Assembly: GCF_900106525.1 (NCBI RefSeq)
Contig: NZ_FNOG01000001.1
Location: 891,634-955,633 of the forward strand
DNA from: Lysobacter enzymogenes
Lineage (GTDB): Bacteria; Pseudomonadota; Gammaproteobacteria; Xanthomonadales; Xanthomonadaceae
Direction of reading: 5' to 3'
DNA length: 64,000 nt
Each line of letters opens with the position of its first letter. Within the stretch, counting starts at the first letter, position 1. Of this stretch, positions 8,921-18,206 are shown in pieces. Under the pieces are notes generated by a model. The model was not told where the DNA came from. It did no database searches and was given only the letters and a program-made list of their open reading frames with translations. The position numbers were made by a program, and so were the translations under genes.

Positions 8921-9708
8921 CTACTTTGTTTTCGCACCTGCGCCAGAGCCTGCGCAGGCCCGATCATTGGCTCTACGGCAGTTGGTTGGACACGGTGATC
9001 AAGCATCGCCGTACCCGACTCGGCCTGGCGTGGCTGCTCATTCCGACCGCGATCTACATCTGGGGCATCGGCGGCTTCCTCGCAGCGATGCAGCCTGGCA
9101 TGGACCGCGCTCGGTACTTCGCACACGTCGGTCTGGGCTTCGCCTTGTTCCGGCTGCTCACAACGGTATTGGCCGATTCAGCGACTGCGTTCTCGATCCA
9201 TCAGAGTTATATCCTCGACGGTCAACTGCGCTTGACCGACTACGTGCTGCGCGCGTTGGCGCGATCCTTCTACTATTTCGTCTTCACCTTGCCTCTGGTG
9301 ATCGCGGTGACGGTCGTCTCGCCGAGCTTCGAGCCGTCGGGGATCGGGCTGTCGCTGTTGGGCATGGCGGCATTGCTGGTGAACACGTTTCTGATCGCGG
9401 TGGTGGTGGCGATCGCCGGAGCGCGCTTCCCCGATCTGGCCGAAATGGTCGGAAGCATCATCATGGCGTCGTTTCTGATCACCCCGGTGGTCTGGTATCC
9501 CGAGGCGGCTCCGGCCGGCAGCGTCACCGGCGACTTCATGCGCGCCAATCCGTTTCACCACATGCTGGCGGCGGTGCGCGGGCCGGTACTCGGCGAGCAG
9601 GTCGAGCCGATGACGTGGTGGTATCTGGCGGCAATGGCGGGGATCGGAACGGCGGCGTCCGCATTGGTTTATCGAAGCTGCGCGCGGCGCGTGCCGCTTT
9701 GGCTGTGA
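8917..9708 (+). CDS. ABC-2 type polysaccharide exporter permease (Wzm-like)
   Basis: A 263-residue integral membrane protein with about six transmembrane segments, of normal length for the permease of ABC-dependent O-antigen or teichoic-acid type exporters. Translation starts at the ATGA overlap with the GT gene, not further upstream. The ATPase gene follows after 11 bp. Together they should flip a lipid-linked glycan made by the surrounding transferases across the inner membrane. Confidence 0.88.
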   Translation: MTTLFSHLRQSLRRPDHWLYGSWLDTVIKHRRTRLGLAWLLIPTAIYIWGIGGFLAAMQPGMDRARYFAHVGLGFALFRLLTTVLADSATAFSIHQSYILDGQLRLTDYVLRALARSFYYFVFTLPLVIAVTVVSPSFEPSGIGLSLLGMAALLVNTFLIAVVVAIAGARFPDLAEMVGSIIMASFLITPVVWYPEAAPAGSVTGDFMRANPFHHMLAAVRGPVLGEQVEPMTWWYLAAMAGIGTAASALVYRSCARRVPLWL

Positions 9709-9719
9709 GGGGCGGATCG

Positions 9720-10850
9720 ATGAGTATCTATCTCAAGGCCAGCGAAGTCGCGCTGGAACTTCCGTTGGACACACAGCGTGTGGACGGAATCGAGTCGGTG
9801 GGGCTGCGCGCCTCGCTCAGCGGCAGTACTCGTCGTTATGTGACAGTGCTTTCGGGAATATCGCTGAATGCTGTTGCAGGTACGCGCATCGCCCTGTTGG
9901 GGCTCAACGGTGCGGGCAAGACGACTTTGTTGAGGGTGCTCAATGGCGTCTATCCGCCGACCCGCGGCAGCGTCGCGCACAGCGGCACCTTGCAATCGCT
10001 CCTCAATTCCACCCTAGGCTTCGCCGAACACGCCAGCTTGATCGAGAACGTATTGCTGCGCGGCACCGCGATGGGACTGAGCCGGCGCGAACTGCGGAGC
10101 GCGATGGGCGATATCCTCGAGTTCGCCGGATTGCGCGACCGCGTCGCCAACAGGCTGGGCAGCCTGTCGGCGGGGCAGCGCATGCGGCTTGGGTTCGCGA
10201 TCTCCACATGTGCCCAGCCCGATATCCTGCTGATGGACGAGTGGATCGCCACAGGTGATGCAGCGTTCTTGCAGCGTGCACAGGAGCGCATGCTTGGCCG
10301 CGTCGAAGGCGCTCGCATCGTGGTTCTTGCGAGCCATAACTCTGAGCTGTTGCGACGCGTGTGCGACACCGCGTTGGTGCTCGATCGGGGGCGTATGCGC
10401 TACTTCGGCTCCATAGAGGAGGGCTTGTCGGTCTATCGCGAACTGGTCTCCGCCGCTCAACCGGATCTGCGCCAGTGTGCGCTCGCGCAAGATCCGTTGC
10501 TGTTCGGCGATGTGCGCGGATATATAGAGCGCATCCGCCTGCAGGAGCGGTCGATCGAAGTCGAAGGCTGGGCCATCGGCGAGCGCGAGCGCGAGGCCGA
10601 GAATCTGTGGGTGGAGCTAGATGGGCGCCATTCCAAGCTCGATGCGTTCGAAAGGGTGATGCGCGAGGATGTAGTCAGGGCAACCGCGCGCCGCAGCGGG
10701 CGCTTCGGTTTTCGATTCCGCTTGCCGGCGCAATGGCCGCAAGACCCTTCCGACATCGCTGTGCGGTTGCGTGTATCGGTCGGCAACGCTCGCCATCCCA
10801 TCGGCCACCCTCTGCACATGGCGACCGGAAGCGTGGTGGAGGCAGCATGA
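9720..10850 (+). CDS. ABC polysaccharide exporter ATPase with C-terminal accessory domain (Wzt-like)
   Basis: A 376-residue protein. The nucleotide-binding domain (about 1-245) has Walker A GLNGAGKTT, the signature LSAGQRMRL and Walker B ILLMDEW. About 130 further residues form a separate beta-rich module (from roughly DPLLFGDVRGYIERIRLQ) that includes GWAIGE and ends in FGFRFRLP. In Wzt proteins a C-terminal domain recognises the finished glycan. Here the module resembles two copies found at the N-terminus of the next glycosyltransferase. The stop overlaps a 24-codon ORF. Confidence 0.88.
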   Translation: MSIYLKASEVALELPLDTQRVDGIESVGLRASLSGSTRRYVTVLSGISLNAVAGTRIALLGLNGAGKTTLLRVLNGVYPPTRGSVAHSGTLQSLLNSTLGFAEHASLIENVLLRGTAMGLSRRELRSAMGDILEFAGLRDRVANRLGSLSAGQRMRLGFAISTCAQPDILLMDEWIATGDAAFLQRAQERMLGRVEGARIVVLASHNSELLRRVCDTALVLDRGRMRYFGSIEEGLSVYRELVSAAQPDLRQCALAQDPLLFGDVRGYIERIRLQERSIEVEGWAIGEREREAENLWVELDGRHSKLDAFERVMREDVVRATARRSGRFGFRFRLPAQWPQDPSDIAVRLRVSVGNARHPIGHPLHMATGSVVEAA

Positions 10851-10921
10851 TGATCGACGCGTCGTTGCCTCGGCGTGTGGCCGCCTTCGTACGCGTTGCG
10901 ACGCGGGAGGGCATACGATGA
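10847..10921 (+). CDS. 24-residue mini-ORF bridging the ATPase and GT genes
   Basis: The ORF begins MMIDASLPRRV and ends at a stop that overlaps the next start. It overlaps the ATPase gene by ATGA (10847-10850) and the downstream glycosyltransferase gene by another ATGA (10918-10921), so ribosomes could pass through all three genes without leaving the message. It has no recognisable domain. It may be a real small protein, a coupling ORF, or the remnant of a longer gene. Confidence 0.4.
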   Translation: MMIDASLPRRVAAFVRVATREGIR

Positions 10922-12744
10922 AGTTTCCTTTATTTGGATCGCGCTCTGCGCTCGGGGTGGCGCAATCGCCGACGGAAACTGCCGACGGTCCTGTCGTCAC
11001 AGCCTCCGGCGCAGCGAGGATAATGGTCGACGATTATTTCGGCTTATCCGGCATGCTGGTCGTATCGGGATGGCGGATCGGGGAGATGGCGATCGAGTTG
11101 GAGTCGGCGCGCGGAAGATTACGCAGCCGTTGCTTCGGTATCGAGCGCCCGGACGTGGCTGCGCACTTTCCAGGCCACCGCGATGCGCTAGGCTTCGTGC
11201 TGATAGCAGAGCCGGAGGAGTCTGGGGCGGACCAGGAAGCATGGCTGAGCTGGCGGGCTGGAAGTGAGAGCGGCCGGATAGGCTTGAACGTCGCAGACGC
11301 CAACGCCGTCGCAGCGGTGCCGGCGTCCGTACCGGGCCCGGCACGCGCCGTACTGTTGCGCCAGGTGGAATTCGGCAGCAGGGACTGGAGGCTGCTGGCG
11401 GCCTATAGCTGCCAGGCCGATCCGGCTGAAGCCCGCGGTTACCTGGAAAGTGCCCTAACGCCTGCCGCGACCGGCCACGCGGTGATCTGCGGTTGGGCCG
11501 TGGGCGGGCTCGGCACGCGGTTCTGGTTGGAGGACGACTGCGGGCGACTCCACAGCCTAGAATCCGCTTCCTGGCGCACGCGGCGCGATGTGCTCGACAG
11601 CGTTGGCGCCACTTTCGGTCCGCGTGCGCTCGGATCCGGTTTTGTGTTGCATCTGGACGATGTCGCTGGCGTGCGTAGCTTCAGTCTGTGCGCGTTGACC
11701 GACGCAGGCGTGCATGTGTTGCACAGGGTTGAATGCGATCAGATCGGCGCCGACCCGGTGAGCGTGAGCCGTTGGCTGTTCGGGGTGCAGGTTGCCGACG
11801 CCGAATTGGAGCGACATCACGAACGAGTCGAACTGCCGCTGCTCAGCGCGCTGATCCAACGGGCCCAGCGGACCTGGGTCGAGGCCCAGATAAGCGGGCG
11901 ACAACTGGGCGAAGCCGTGGCCGATCCGCAATTGAGCGTGATCGTGCCGTTGTACGGACGTTACGACTTTGTCGAGAGTCAGATGCTGGAATGGGTACGC
12001 GACGGCGACCTGCGTGCGCGTGCCGAACTGATCTATGTCGTCGACGACCCGGCGCTGATGCCCGCGTTCGCCTCGCACATGGAGGAGTTGCATCGACTCT
12101 ACCGAGTGCCGGTGCGTTGGGTATTCGGCGCGATCAACCGGGGATTTTCCGGCGCGAACAATCTCGGTGCGGCGCAGGCGCGGGCTCCATACTTGCTTTT
12201 CCTCAATAGCGATGTGTTTCCGCAGTCGTCGGGCTGGATGGAATCGATGCTGGAGGTGTTGCAAAGCCGCGCCGAGATCGGCGCGCTCGGGCCGCGATTG
12301 GTGTTCGCCGAAGGCGGCATTCAGCACGTCGGTATGCGATTCGAGCGTTTGGAGGAATTCGGGGTGTGGATCAACCGCCATCCGTGGCTCGGTTTGGATC
12401 CGCAACTGGATCCGCATCGTGGTCTGACTCAGGTGCCGGCTGTCACCGGCGCCTGCATGATGGTTCGCAGGAGCGATTTCGATGCAGTCGGCGGCTGGGA
12501 CGCCGGCTATCTGATCGGCGACTTCGAGGACTCCGACTTGTGCTTGAAACTGTGGGAAATAGGCCTGTCGTCGGCTTATCTGCCCAGCGTACAGATGGTG
12601 CACCTGGAGCGGCAGTCGCTGGTGGCACTGGGGGACGGCGGCTTCCGTGCGCGGGTGACGCTATGGAACGCGCTGCGCCATCAACGGCGCTGGCGCGGGC
12701 TGATCGAATCGATAGTGGCGCAAGAGCGGGGAACGCCGGTATGA
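10918..12744 (+). CDS. Family 2 glycosyltransferase with two N-terminal accessory modules
   Basis: A 608-residue protein. Residues about 35-130 and 160-290 are two copies of a beta-rich module, each with a GW(R/A)xG turn (SGWRIGE, CGWAVGG) and a closing GFV segment. The GT2 domain starts near residue 340 (LSVIVPLYGRYDF) with a late acceptor-side segment NSDVFPQ near 430. The C-terminal part contains GDFEDSDLCLKLWE, typical of rhamnosyl/galactosyl-type GT2 enzymes. It overlaps the neighbouring genes by ATGA at both ends, so it is part of the operon. Confidence 0.88.
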   Translation: MKFPLFGSRSALGVAQSPTETADGPVVTASGAARIMVDDYFGLSGMLVVSGWRIGEMAIELESARGRLRSRCFGIERPDVAAHFPGHRDALGFVLIAEPEESGADQEAWLSWRAGSESGRIGLNVADANAVAAVPASVPGPARAVLLRQVEFGSRDWRLLAAYSCQADPAEARGYLESALTPAATGHAVICGWAVGGLGTRFWLEDDCGRLHSLESASWRTRRDVLDSVGATFGPRALGSGFVLHLDDVAGVRSFSLCALTDAGVHVLHRVECDQIGADPVSVSRWLFGVQVADAELERHHERVELPLLSALIQRAQRTWVEAQISGRQLGEAVADPQLSVIVPLYGRYDFVESQMLEWVRDGDLRARAELIYVVDDPALMPAFASHMEELHRLYRVPVRWVFGAINRGFSGANNLGAAQARAPYLLFLNSDVFPQSSGWMESMLEVLQSRAEIGALGPRLVFAEGGIQHVGMRFERLEEFGVWINRHPWLGLDPQLDPHRGLTQVPAVTGACMMVRRSDFDAVGGWDAGYLIGDFEDSDLCLKLWEIGLSSAYLPSVQMVHLERQSLVALGDGGFRARVTLWNALRHQRRWRGLIESIVAQERGTPV

Positions 12745-14015
12745 GTGCGGTCGCACACACGGATGTCGCCGGGCAACGGATCCTGGTGATGTCCCATCGG
12801 CATCCGGATTTCAGTCTCGGTGGCGGCGAAATCGCGGCCTATCAGCTCTATCGGGCCTATCGCGAAGCGCCCGGCGTGGATCGAGCCTGGTTTCTGGCCA
12901 GTTGCGACCGCGGAAGGGGCGCGTCGGGCGCGATCGTTCCGAGGCGGAAGGACGAATATCTGTGGGAGCAGGGGATCCACGACTGGACCATGCTCAAAGC
13001 GGCGCAGCGCCGCAGCGTGACTGAATCCTTCGCCGAGTTGCTCAGCGCGTTGCGCCCGACGATCGTGCATGCGCACCACTACGCGCACCTAGGTATGGAA
13101 TTCCTGCGCGTGGTCAAGGACATTCTGCCTTCGGCCACATTGTGCTTGACCCTGCACGAGTACATGGCGATCTGCCACAACCAGGGACAGATGATACGCG
13201 TCGACGGAAGCCTATGCAGCCGTGAGTCGTTCGACGACTGCCGCGGCTGCTTTCCGCAACTCAGCGTGCCAGATTTATGGCGACGCAAGCATTTCATTCA
13301 GCGTCATTTCGATTACGTCGATCATTTCGTTTCGCCGTCGAAGTTCTTGCGCCAGCGCTACATCGATTGGGGATTGCCGGCCGAGAAGATCAGCGTGATC
13401 GAGAACGGACAGGGCGACGGCGAAGCGTTGCCCCCGCGTCCTGCAGCCGACGGCGAGCTCCGGGCGAGATTCGGCTACTTCGGCCAAATCAATCCATACA
13501 AAGGCCTGCATGTGCTGCTCAAGGCGCTGCGCGAACTGCCCAAGGCGCAACGGAGCCGGCTGGTGTTGGAAGTGCATGGGGCGAACCTGGACGCGCAGTC
13601 GGACGAGTTCCGCAATTCGATTCGAGAGCTGGCGCAGCCTCTGATCGACAAGGGCGTGGTGCAGTGGATCGGACCATATCGTCCGCACGAACTGCGCGAG
13701 CGCATGGCCGGCGTGGACTGGGTGGTGGTGCCGTCGGTCTGGTGGGAGAACTCGCCGATGGTCATACAGGAAGCCTTCGTCTGCGGTCGCCCTTTGTTGG
13801 TATCCGATATCGGCGGCATGGCGGAGAAAGTTCGCGATGGCGTTGACGGGCTGCATGTCGGTGTCGGCAATGCGCGTCGCTGGGGCGATGCTTTGCTGCG
13901 CGCGTGCGATCCCGACCTGTGGCGGCAGATGGCTTCCGGGATTCGTCGCCCGGACTCGCATGCGGTTTGCGCGCGAAAGCACCTGGAGGTCGCGCAATGC
14001 GTTCGGACGAACTGA
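12741..14015 (+). CDS. Family 4 glycosyltransferase
   Basis: A 424-residue GT-B fold transferase. The N-terminal half has a glycine-rich acceptor loop (FSLGGGEIAAYQLYRA). The C-terminal half has FGQINPYKGLHVLLKAL and WENSPMVIQEAFVCGRPLL, the EX7E region that binds nucleotide sugar in GT4 enzymes. The start is the ATGA overlap with the preceding gene. It should add one sugar to the exported glycan. Confidence 0.9.
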   Translation: MSAVAHTDVAGQRILVMSHRHPDFSLGGGEIAAYQLYRAYREAPGVDRAWFLASCDRGRGASGAIVPRRKDEYLWEQGIHDWTMLKAAQRRSVTESFAELLSALRPTIVHAHHYAHLGMEFLRVVKDILPSATLCLTLHEYMAICHNQGQMIRVDGSLCSRESFDDCRGCFPQLSVPDLWRRKHFIQRHFDYVDHFVSPSKFLRQRYIDWGLPAEKISVIENGQGDGEALPPRPAADGELRARFGYFGQINPYKGLHVLLKALRELPKAQRSRLVLEVHGANLDAQSDEFRNSIRELAQPLIDKGVVQWIGPYRPHELRERMAGVDWVVVPSVWWENSPMVIQEAFVCGRPLLVSDIGGMAEKVRDGVDGLHVGVGNARRWGDALLRACDPDLWRQMASGIRRPDSHAVCARKHLEVAQCVRTN

Positions 14016-15208
14016 ATCCTAATCCGCAGGCGTTCCTGTACGGTATCGCTGCATCGGTGCGCGACAGCGCGTTGCTGGACACGGCGCAGTGCTTTCGCCG
14101 GGTCGGCGAGAACACCGGCAATCTGGCGTTCCACTATGCGATTCGGCGCCAGCTCGGATTGCGCCGGAGGGTCGGGTGGGGCGCGTGCGCGGCGCGTGTC
14201 GACGCGGCAGGCAAAGTGGCGGTGCTGCCATGCGCGAACCAAGTGGGCGACCATATCGACATGGCGGCGATAGCCGAGAGGATGGCCGCGACCCGCCCGG
14301 CCATCGTTGCACTGGGGCTGGGGGTTCAGGCAGGCGCCGAGATGGGCATGCCGGAGGTACCGGCCGGCACGCTGACCTGGTTGCGGCTGTTGGCCGATCG
14401 CGCACCTGGTTCTGCGCCGAACATATCGGTACGCGGGGAGTTCTCGCGGCGCGTTCTGGAGTCGTTGGGGTTCGGCGATCGGGTCGTGACGCTGGGCTGC
14501 CCGAGCCTGTTCCTAAACCCGGATCGGCAACTAGGCCGGGCGATCGAATTGCGCTACGTCGAACCCAAGCGGATATGCGTGGTATCCGGCCATTATCAGT
14601 GGACCGGGCTAAGCAGGATCGAGGCGTCTCTGGCGGCGATCGCGGCGCAGACCGGCGGTAGCTGCGTCATGCAAAGTCCGCTTGAAATGGTCGCGTTGGG
14701 CCGCGGCGACGCCGGATCTGTACCTGAATCTGAACTCGCAGCTTGCCGCGATTTCTGTGCGCCGCATCTGGATATCGAGCAGTTCCGCGAATGGTGTTCG
14801 CGCCACGCGCTCAGCTTCTTCGACGTGTGCGCCTGGATGGAGCATTTTCGCCGCTACGATCTGGTGATCGGCACCCGCATTCACGGCGTCATGCTGGCTT
14901 TGCAGGCAGGCATTCCGGCCATCTGCATCCCTCATGACTCGCGCACGCTAGAGTTATGCGAAGTCATGCGTGTTCCTTATGTGCCGGCCGACCAGATCAT
15001 CGATGGCGTGTCGCGAACGCAGTTGTCGTCGCTATGGCGTTTCGATGGCGCCATGTTCGATCGCAATCGCGCCGAGTTGGCGCAGCGCTATCGCGATTTC
15101 CTTCACGGTAATGGGTTGTCGGATCTGGGCTTGCTCCGCCAGGAAGGCGGCCGAGGGGAGCTCGGCGTTGCCGGCCTTGGTAAGTCGGGATCGGAGCCGG
15201 CGGAATGA
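13997..15208 (+). CDS. Polysaccharide pyruvyl transferase family protein
   Basis: A 403-residue protein of the CsaB/WcaK type, which transfers pyruvate from phosphoenolpyruvate to a sugar as a ketal. Supporting segments are VRDSALLDTAQCFRRVGENTGN near the start, ALGLGVQAG in the middle, and the conserved DLVIGTRIHGVMLALQAGIP near residue 290. The chosen ATG overlaps the end of the GT4 gene by 19 bp; its own stop overlaps the next start (ATGA). Some family members are not pyruvyl transferases, so the reaction is probable rather than certain. Confidence 0.85.
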   Translation: MRSDELNPNPQAFLYGIAASVRDSALLDTAQCFRRVGENTGNLAFHYAIRRQLGLRRRVGWGACAARVDAAGKVAVLPCANQVGDHIDMAAIAERMAATRPAIVALGLGVQAGAEMGMPEVPAGTLTWLRLLADRAPGSAPNISVRGEFSRRVLESLGFGDRVVTLGCPSLFLNPDRQLGRAIELRYVEPKRICVVSGHYQWTGLSRIEASLAAIAAQTGGSCVMQSPLEMVALGRGDAGSVPESELAACRDFCAPHLDIEQFREWCSRHALSFFDVCAWMEHFRRYDLVIGTRIHGVMLALQAGIPAICIPHDSRTLELCEVMRVPYVPADQIIDGVSRTQLSSLWRFDGAMFDRNRAELAQRYRDFLHGNGLSDLGLLRQEGGRGELGVAGLGKSGSEPAE

Positions 15209-16302
15209 GCGGCGCTCCGCAGTTGTTGCCCGATCCCCGTCGTGAATCGCGCGAATGGACCTGTCTTCAAGCATTCAGCGGCGAGGTTCTTTGCGGACAG
15301 GACTTGGCTTTCGACGATGATCCGTTCGATCGTGGTCGGCGCATTCCGCGGTTACCGGAACGGATCGGATTCGAGTCCTTCCTGTTGCGTCTGGGGCCAG
15401 AGGTTGCGCTGGACGGCCTGCGCAATATCGTGGGAGAAGATTTTTGGTTCTGCGACCGCGTTTTGGCGCCGCACGAGCGCGCCAGCGACGTGTTGCGCGG
15501 CGATCTGCGTAGCGGCTTGCGCCCCGAAAACGCCGATGGGCAAGGGTTCCGCGCCAATCCATCGCGACAGTTGGGGGAAGATATCGCTCTGGCGGTATCG
15601 GATGAGCCTTCGAACTGGGGCAGTTATTTATGCCGGATACTGCCGAAACTGATCCGCTTCAAGGAACTCGGCGCCGAACGTATTTTGGCCTATTGCGCCG
15701 GCCGCGAGCGTCTGGAACTACTCGACCTGATCGGCTTGGCGCGCGATCGGGTATTGCCGCACGATTCGGGCCTCCACTATCGCTTCCGGTCCGCGCTGTA
15801 TCTGTCCGAGCCGACCAACGCGTTGTACCTGGAGCCCCAGGCGCGCTCCGATCTGCGCCGCTTAGGCGATCGCTTTCGCACCGCGCCGATCCGGCGCTTG
15901 TACGTTTCGCGTTCTTCCGGCCTAGCTACGCGAAGCGGACGGCGCTGCCTCAACGAGGGAGAGCTGGAAGCGGCGTTGTCCGGATTGGGGATGGAGGTCG
16001 TGCATCCCGATCTGCTCAGTGTGCGTGAGCAGATCGCCTTGTTCTCCAATGCCGAGCTGATCGTCGGGTGTTCCGGTGCGGGCATGTTCAACGCGGTGTT
16101 CGCGCCGGGACATGCGCGGGTGATTGAGATCGAGTCATCTTCCGCCTGGAGCTATGCTCACACTGGCTTGTTTTCCTCGCTGGGTTTGCGTCACGGCTTC
16201 GTCTGGGGCCTGGCACAGGACGAGGGCGACGTCGGCGGGCCTCATCGGCCGTTTAGCGTCGATGTCGCTGCGGTGTGTGCAAGAGTCGTGCAGTGGTTGT
16301 AA
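15205..16302 (+). CDS. Family 61 glycosyltransferase (DUF563)
   Basis: A 365-residue protein whose C-terminal third carries the GT61 pattern: a LYVSRSS(G) strand, a segment GMEVVHPDLLSVREQIALFS, and SNAELIVGCSGAGMFNAVFA followed by VIEIES. GT61 enzymes transfer xylose or other sugars. It is the last gene of the operon and meets the convergent methyltransferase gene with only 8 bp between the stops. Confidence 0.85.
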   Translation: MSGAPQLLPDPRRESREWTCLQAFSGEVLCGQDLAFDDDPFDRGRRIPRLPERIGFESFLLRLGPEVALDGLRNIVGEDFWFCDRVLAPHERASDVLRGDLRSGLRPENADGQGFRANPSRQLGEDIALAVSDEPSNWGSYLCRILPKLIRFKELGAERILAYCAGRERLELLDLIGLARDRVLPHDSGLHYRFRSALYLSEPTNALYLEPQARSDLRRLGDRFRTAPIRRLYVSRSSGLATRSGRRCLNEGELEAALSGLGMEVVHPDLLSVREQIALFSNAELIVGCSGAGMFNAVFAPGHARVIEIESSSAWSYAHTGLFSSLGLRHGFVWGLAQDEGDVGGPHRPFSVDVAAVCARVVQWL

Positions 16303-16310
16303 CGGCGGCT

Positions 16311-17054
16311 TCAGGTCTCGCGTCTTAGTTGGTGGCGCAGTACGCAGACTGACTGCCCCAGGCTGCCCAGGCCCGACATCTCGCGGCCGTCGTCCCAGAC
16401 TACGCTTCGATCCAGTGGAATATGCGCCAAGTCGCCGTCTTGCAAGGTAACGATTACAAGGTTCAGACTGCGTGCGAACGCGCCGATCAGGTCGCGATCG
16501 AGAAACTGGTTGAGCACCTTTTCTTCGCGTTCGTCGTTTACCGACGACTCGAATACCGCCCAGTGCGATGGCACCCGGAACTCCAGGAACGAGAACACCA
16601 GCGTGCCGCCGGGCCGCAGCACGCGTGCTGCGTCGCGCAGGTAGCGATAGGTCTCCTCGTGGTGAAGATGAGTAAACACTGAGAAAAACACGATGAAGTC
16701 GGCGGAGGCGTCGGGCTCGCCAATGTGGGTTCCGGGCGCCAGGCGGAACGTCCAATCCTCACGCGCGCACACGCGACGTGCGTAGTCGAGCAGCTCCGGC
16801 ACCACATCCAGTCCCAAGTATCCGCTTTGCAGATAACTGGCCAGCTGCGCGGCCAGGCGACCGCTGCCGCAGCCCACATCGATCAGTCGGTGCCCCGGGC
16901 GCAGACCCCATTGCTTGAGCAGGCAGAACTCCACCACGCCCACCGCTTCGAAATCGCCGCCGACCGCGAGAGACATGGCTCGGGTTTCGTCGTGGGCCTG
17001 CAGCAGTTCGCGGCTTTGCTTGAGGTAGCTGGAAAGGAAATGGGGAAGTTTCAT
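16311..17054 (-). CDS. Class I SAM-dependent methyltransferase
   Basis: A 247-residue soluble protein with the SAM motif LIDVGCGSGRLAAQL near residue 57 and the post-motif strand GYLGLDVVPELLD. No membrane segment is present. It sits 8 bp upstream of the galE stop region in the same direction as galE and convergent with the polysaccharide operon, so it may methylate a sugar of the same glycan. That link is inferred from position only. Confidence 0.85.
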   Translation of the reverse strand: MKLPHFLSSYLKQSRELLQAHDETRAMSLAVGGDFEAVGVVEFCLLKQWGLRPGHRLIDVGCGSGRLAAQLASYLQSGYLGLDVVPELLDYARRVCAREDWTFRLAPGTHIGEPDASADFIVFFSVFTHLHHEETYRYLRDAARVLRPGGTLVFSFLEFRVPSHWAVFESSVNDEREEKVLNQFLDRDLIGAFARSLNLVIVTLQDGDLAHIPLDRSVVWDDGREMSGLGSLGQSVCVLRHQLRRET

Positions 17055-17062
17055 CGATTCGT

Positions 17063-18040
17063 TCAGTAGGCTGCGTCGCAGTGCCAGCGCCAGGCCGAGG
17101 CGACGATGTCGTCGAGCCGTTCGAATCGCGGGCGCCAGCCCAGTTGATCCAGGGCGCGCTGGCTAGCAGCGACCAGGACGGCCGGGTCGCCGGCTCGACG
17201 CGGTGCGAACTCGAAGGCAATGGGGCGATTGCTGATGCGTCGAGCGGACTCGATCACTTCGAGGACACTGAAGCCCGAGCCGTTGCCGAGGTTGAAAGTC
17301 CGCGCGCAGGCGGATGGTGCTGCATCCATCGCGGTCAGGGCTCGCAGATGCGCATCGGCCAGATCGAGCACGTGCACGTAGTCGCGTATGCAGGTGCCGT
17401 CCGTAGTGGAGTAGTCGTCGCCATATACCCGTAGCGGCGGGCCGACACCCAGCGCGGCGCGTAGAACGTTCGGAATCAGATGGGTCTCCGGCGCATGCGA
17501 TTCGCCGATCCCCGCTTCAGCGGCGGCCCCGGCGGCGTTGAAATAGCGCAGCGACACCGAGCGCAGGCCATAGGCGCCGGCGGCGTCGGCGAGCATGCGT
17601 TCGACCATGAGTTTGCTGGCGCCGTAGGGATTGATCGGTGTTTTGGGGTGATCTTCGTCGATGCGCGAGCTGTGCGGGTGGCCGAAAATCGCGGCGGTCG
17701 AGGAGAACACCAGCCGGTCCACGCCATGCCGGCGCATCGCGCGCAACAAGTGCAAGGTGCCGACGACGTTATGATCATAGTAATCGTAGGGCTGCGCCAC
17801 CGATTCGGCGACCAGCGAACGCGCGCAGAAGTGCATGACCGCATCGACCGGCTGCTGGAATGCGGCGTCGAGCGAGTGCGGATGCAGCAGATCGGCTTCG
17901 ATCAGCCGGCCCCAGCGCACCGCCTCGCGATGGCCGCTGCTGAGGTTGTCGAGCACGCTGACTTCATGTCCCGCCAGGGCCAATGCGTAGGCCGTATGCG
18001 AACCCACGTAGCCGGCTCCGCCGCATACCAGAACATGCAT
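17063..18040 (-). CDS. galE: UDP-glucose 4-epimerase
   Basis: GalE interconverts UDP-glucose and UDP-galactose in the cytoplasm and would feed the neighbouring transferases. The 325-residue protein has the NAD-binding motif GGAGYVGS at 7-14, the active-site strand FSSTAAIFG (112-120) and the catalytic pair Tyr139/Lys143 in NPYGASK. The length is close to the usual 338. It is followed 8 bp later by the methyltransferase gene. Confidence 0.94.
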   Translation of the reverse strand: MHVLVCGGAGYVGSHTAYALALAGHEVSVLDNLSSGHREAVRWGRLIEADLLHPHSLDAAFQQPVDAVMHFCARSLVAESVAQPYDYYDHNVVGTLHLLRAMRRHGVDRLVFSSTAAIFGHPHSSRIDEDHPKTPINPYGASKLMVERMLADAAGAYGLRSVSLRYFNAAGAAAEAGIGESHAPETHLIPNVLRAALGVGPPLRVYGDDYSTTDGTCIRDYVHVLDLADAHLRALTAMDAAPSACARTFNLGNGSGFSVLEVIESARRISNRPIAFEFAPRRAGDPAVLVAASQRALDQLGWRPRFERLDDIVASAWRWHCDAAY

Positions 18041-18102
18041 TGCCTTCGCTGCCTGCTCGAAAACCGGCAGGCAGCTTAGAGCTGGGATGCGAAGCGGGAT
18101 AG

Positions 18103-18137
18103 TTCGAAAAAAAGCGCAATTTCTGTGTTTTTTCGAA
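18103..18137. promoter_or_regulatory. AT-rich inverted repeat upstream of galE
   Basis: TTCGAAAAAA (18103-18112) is mirrored exactly by TTTTTTCGAA (18128-18137) with a 15-bp spacer. It lies in the only AT-rich patch between the Nudix gene and galE, both on the minus strand. It may be an operator or promoter element for galE, or a terminator for the Nudix transcript. Confidence 0.45.
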
Positions 18138-18206
18138 TTCTATGTAAATGCTGTGCAGGTGGGCACTTACGCAGTGTTTTCCCTGCGCCTTACGCGCGTC
18201 ACGGGC

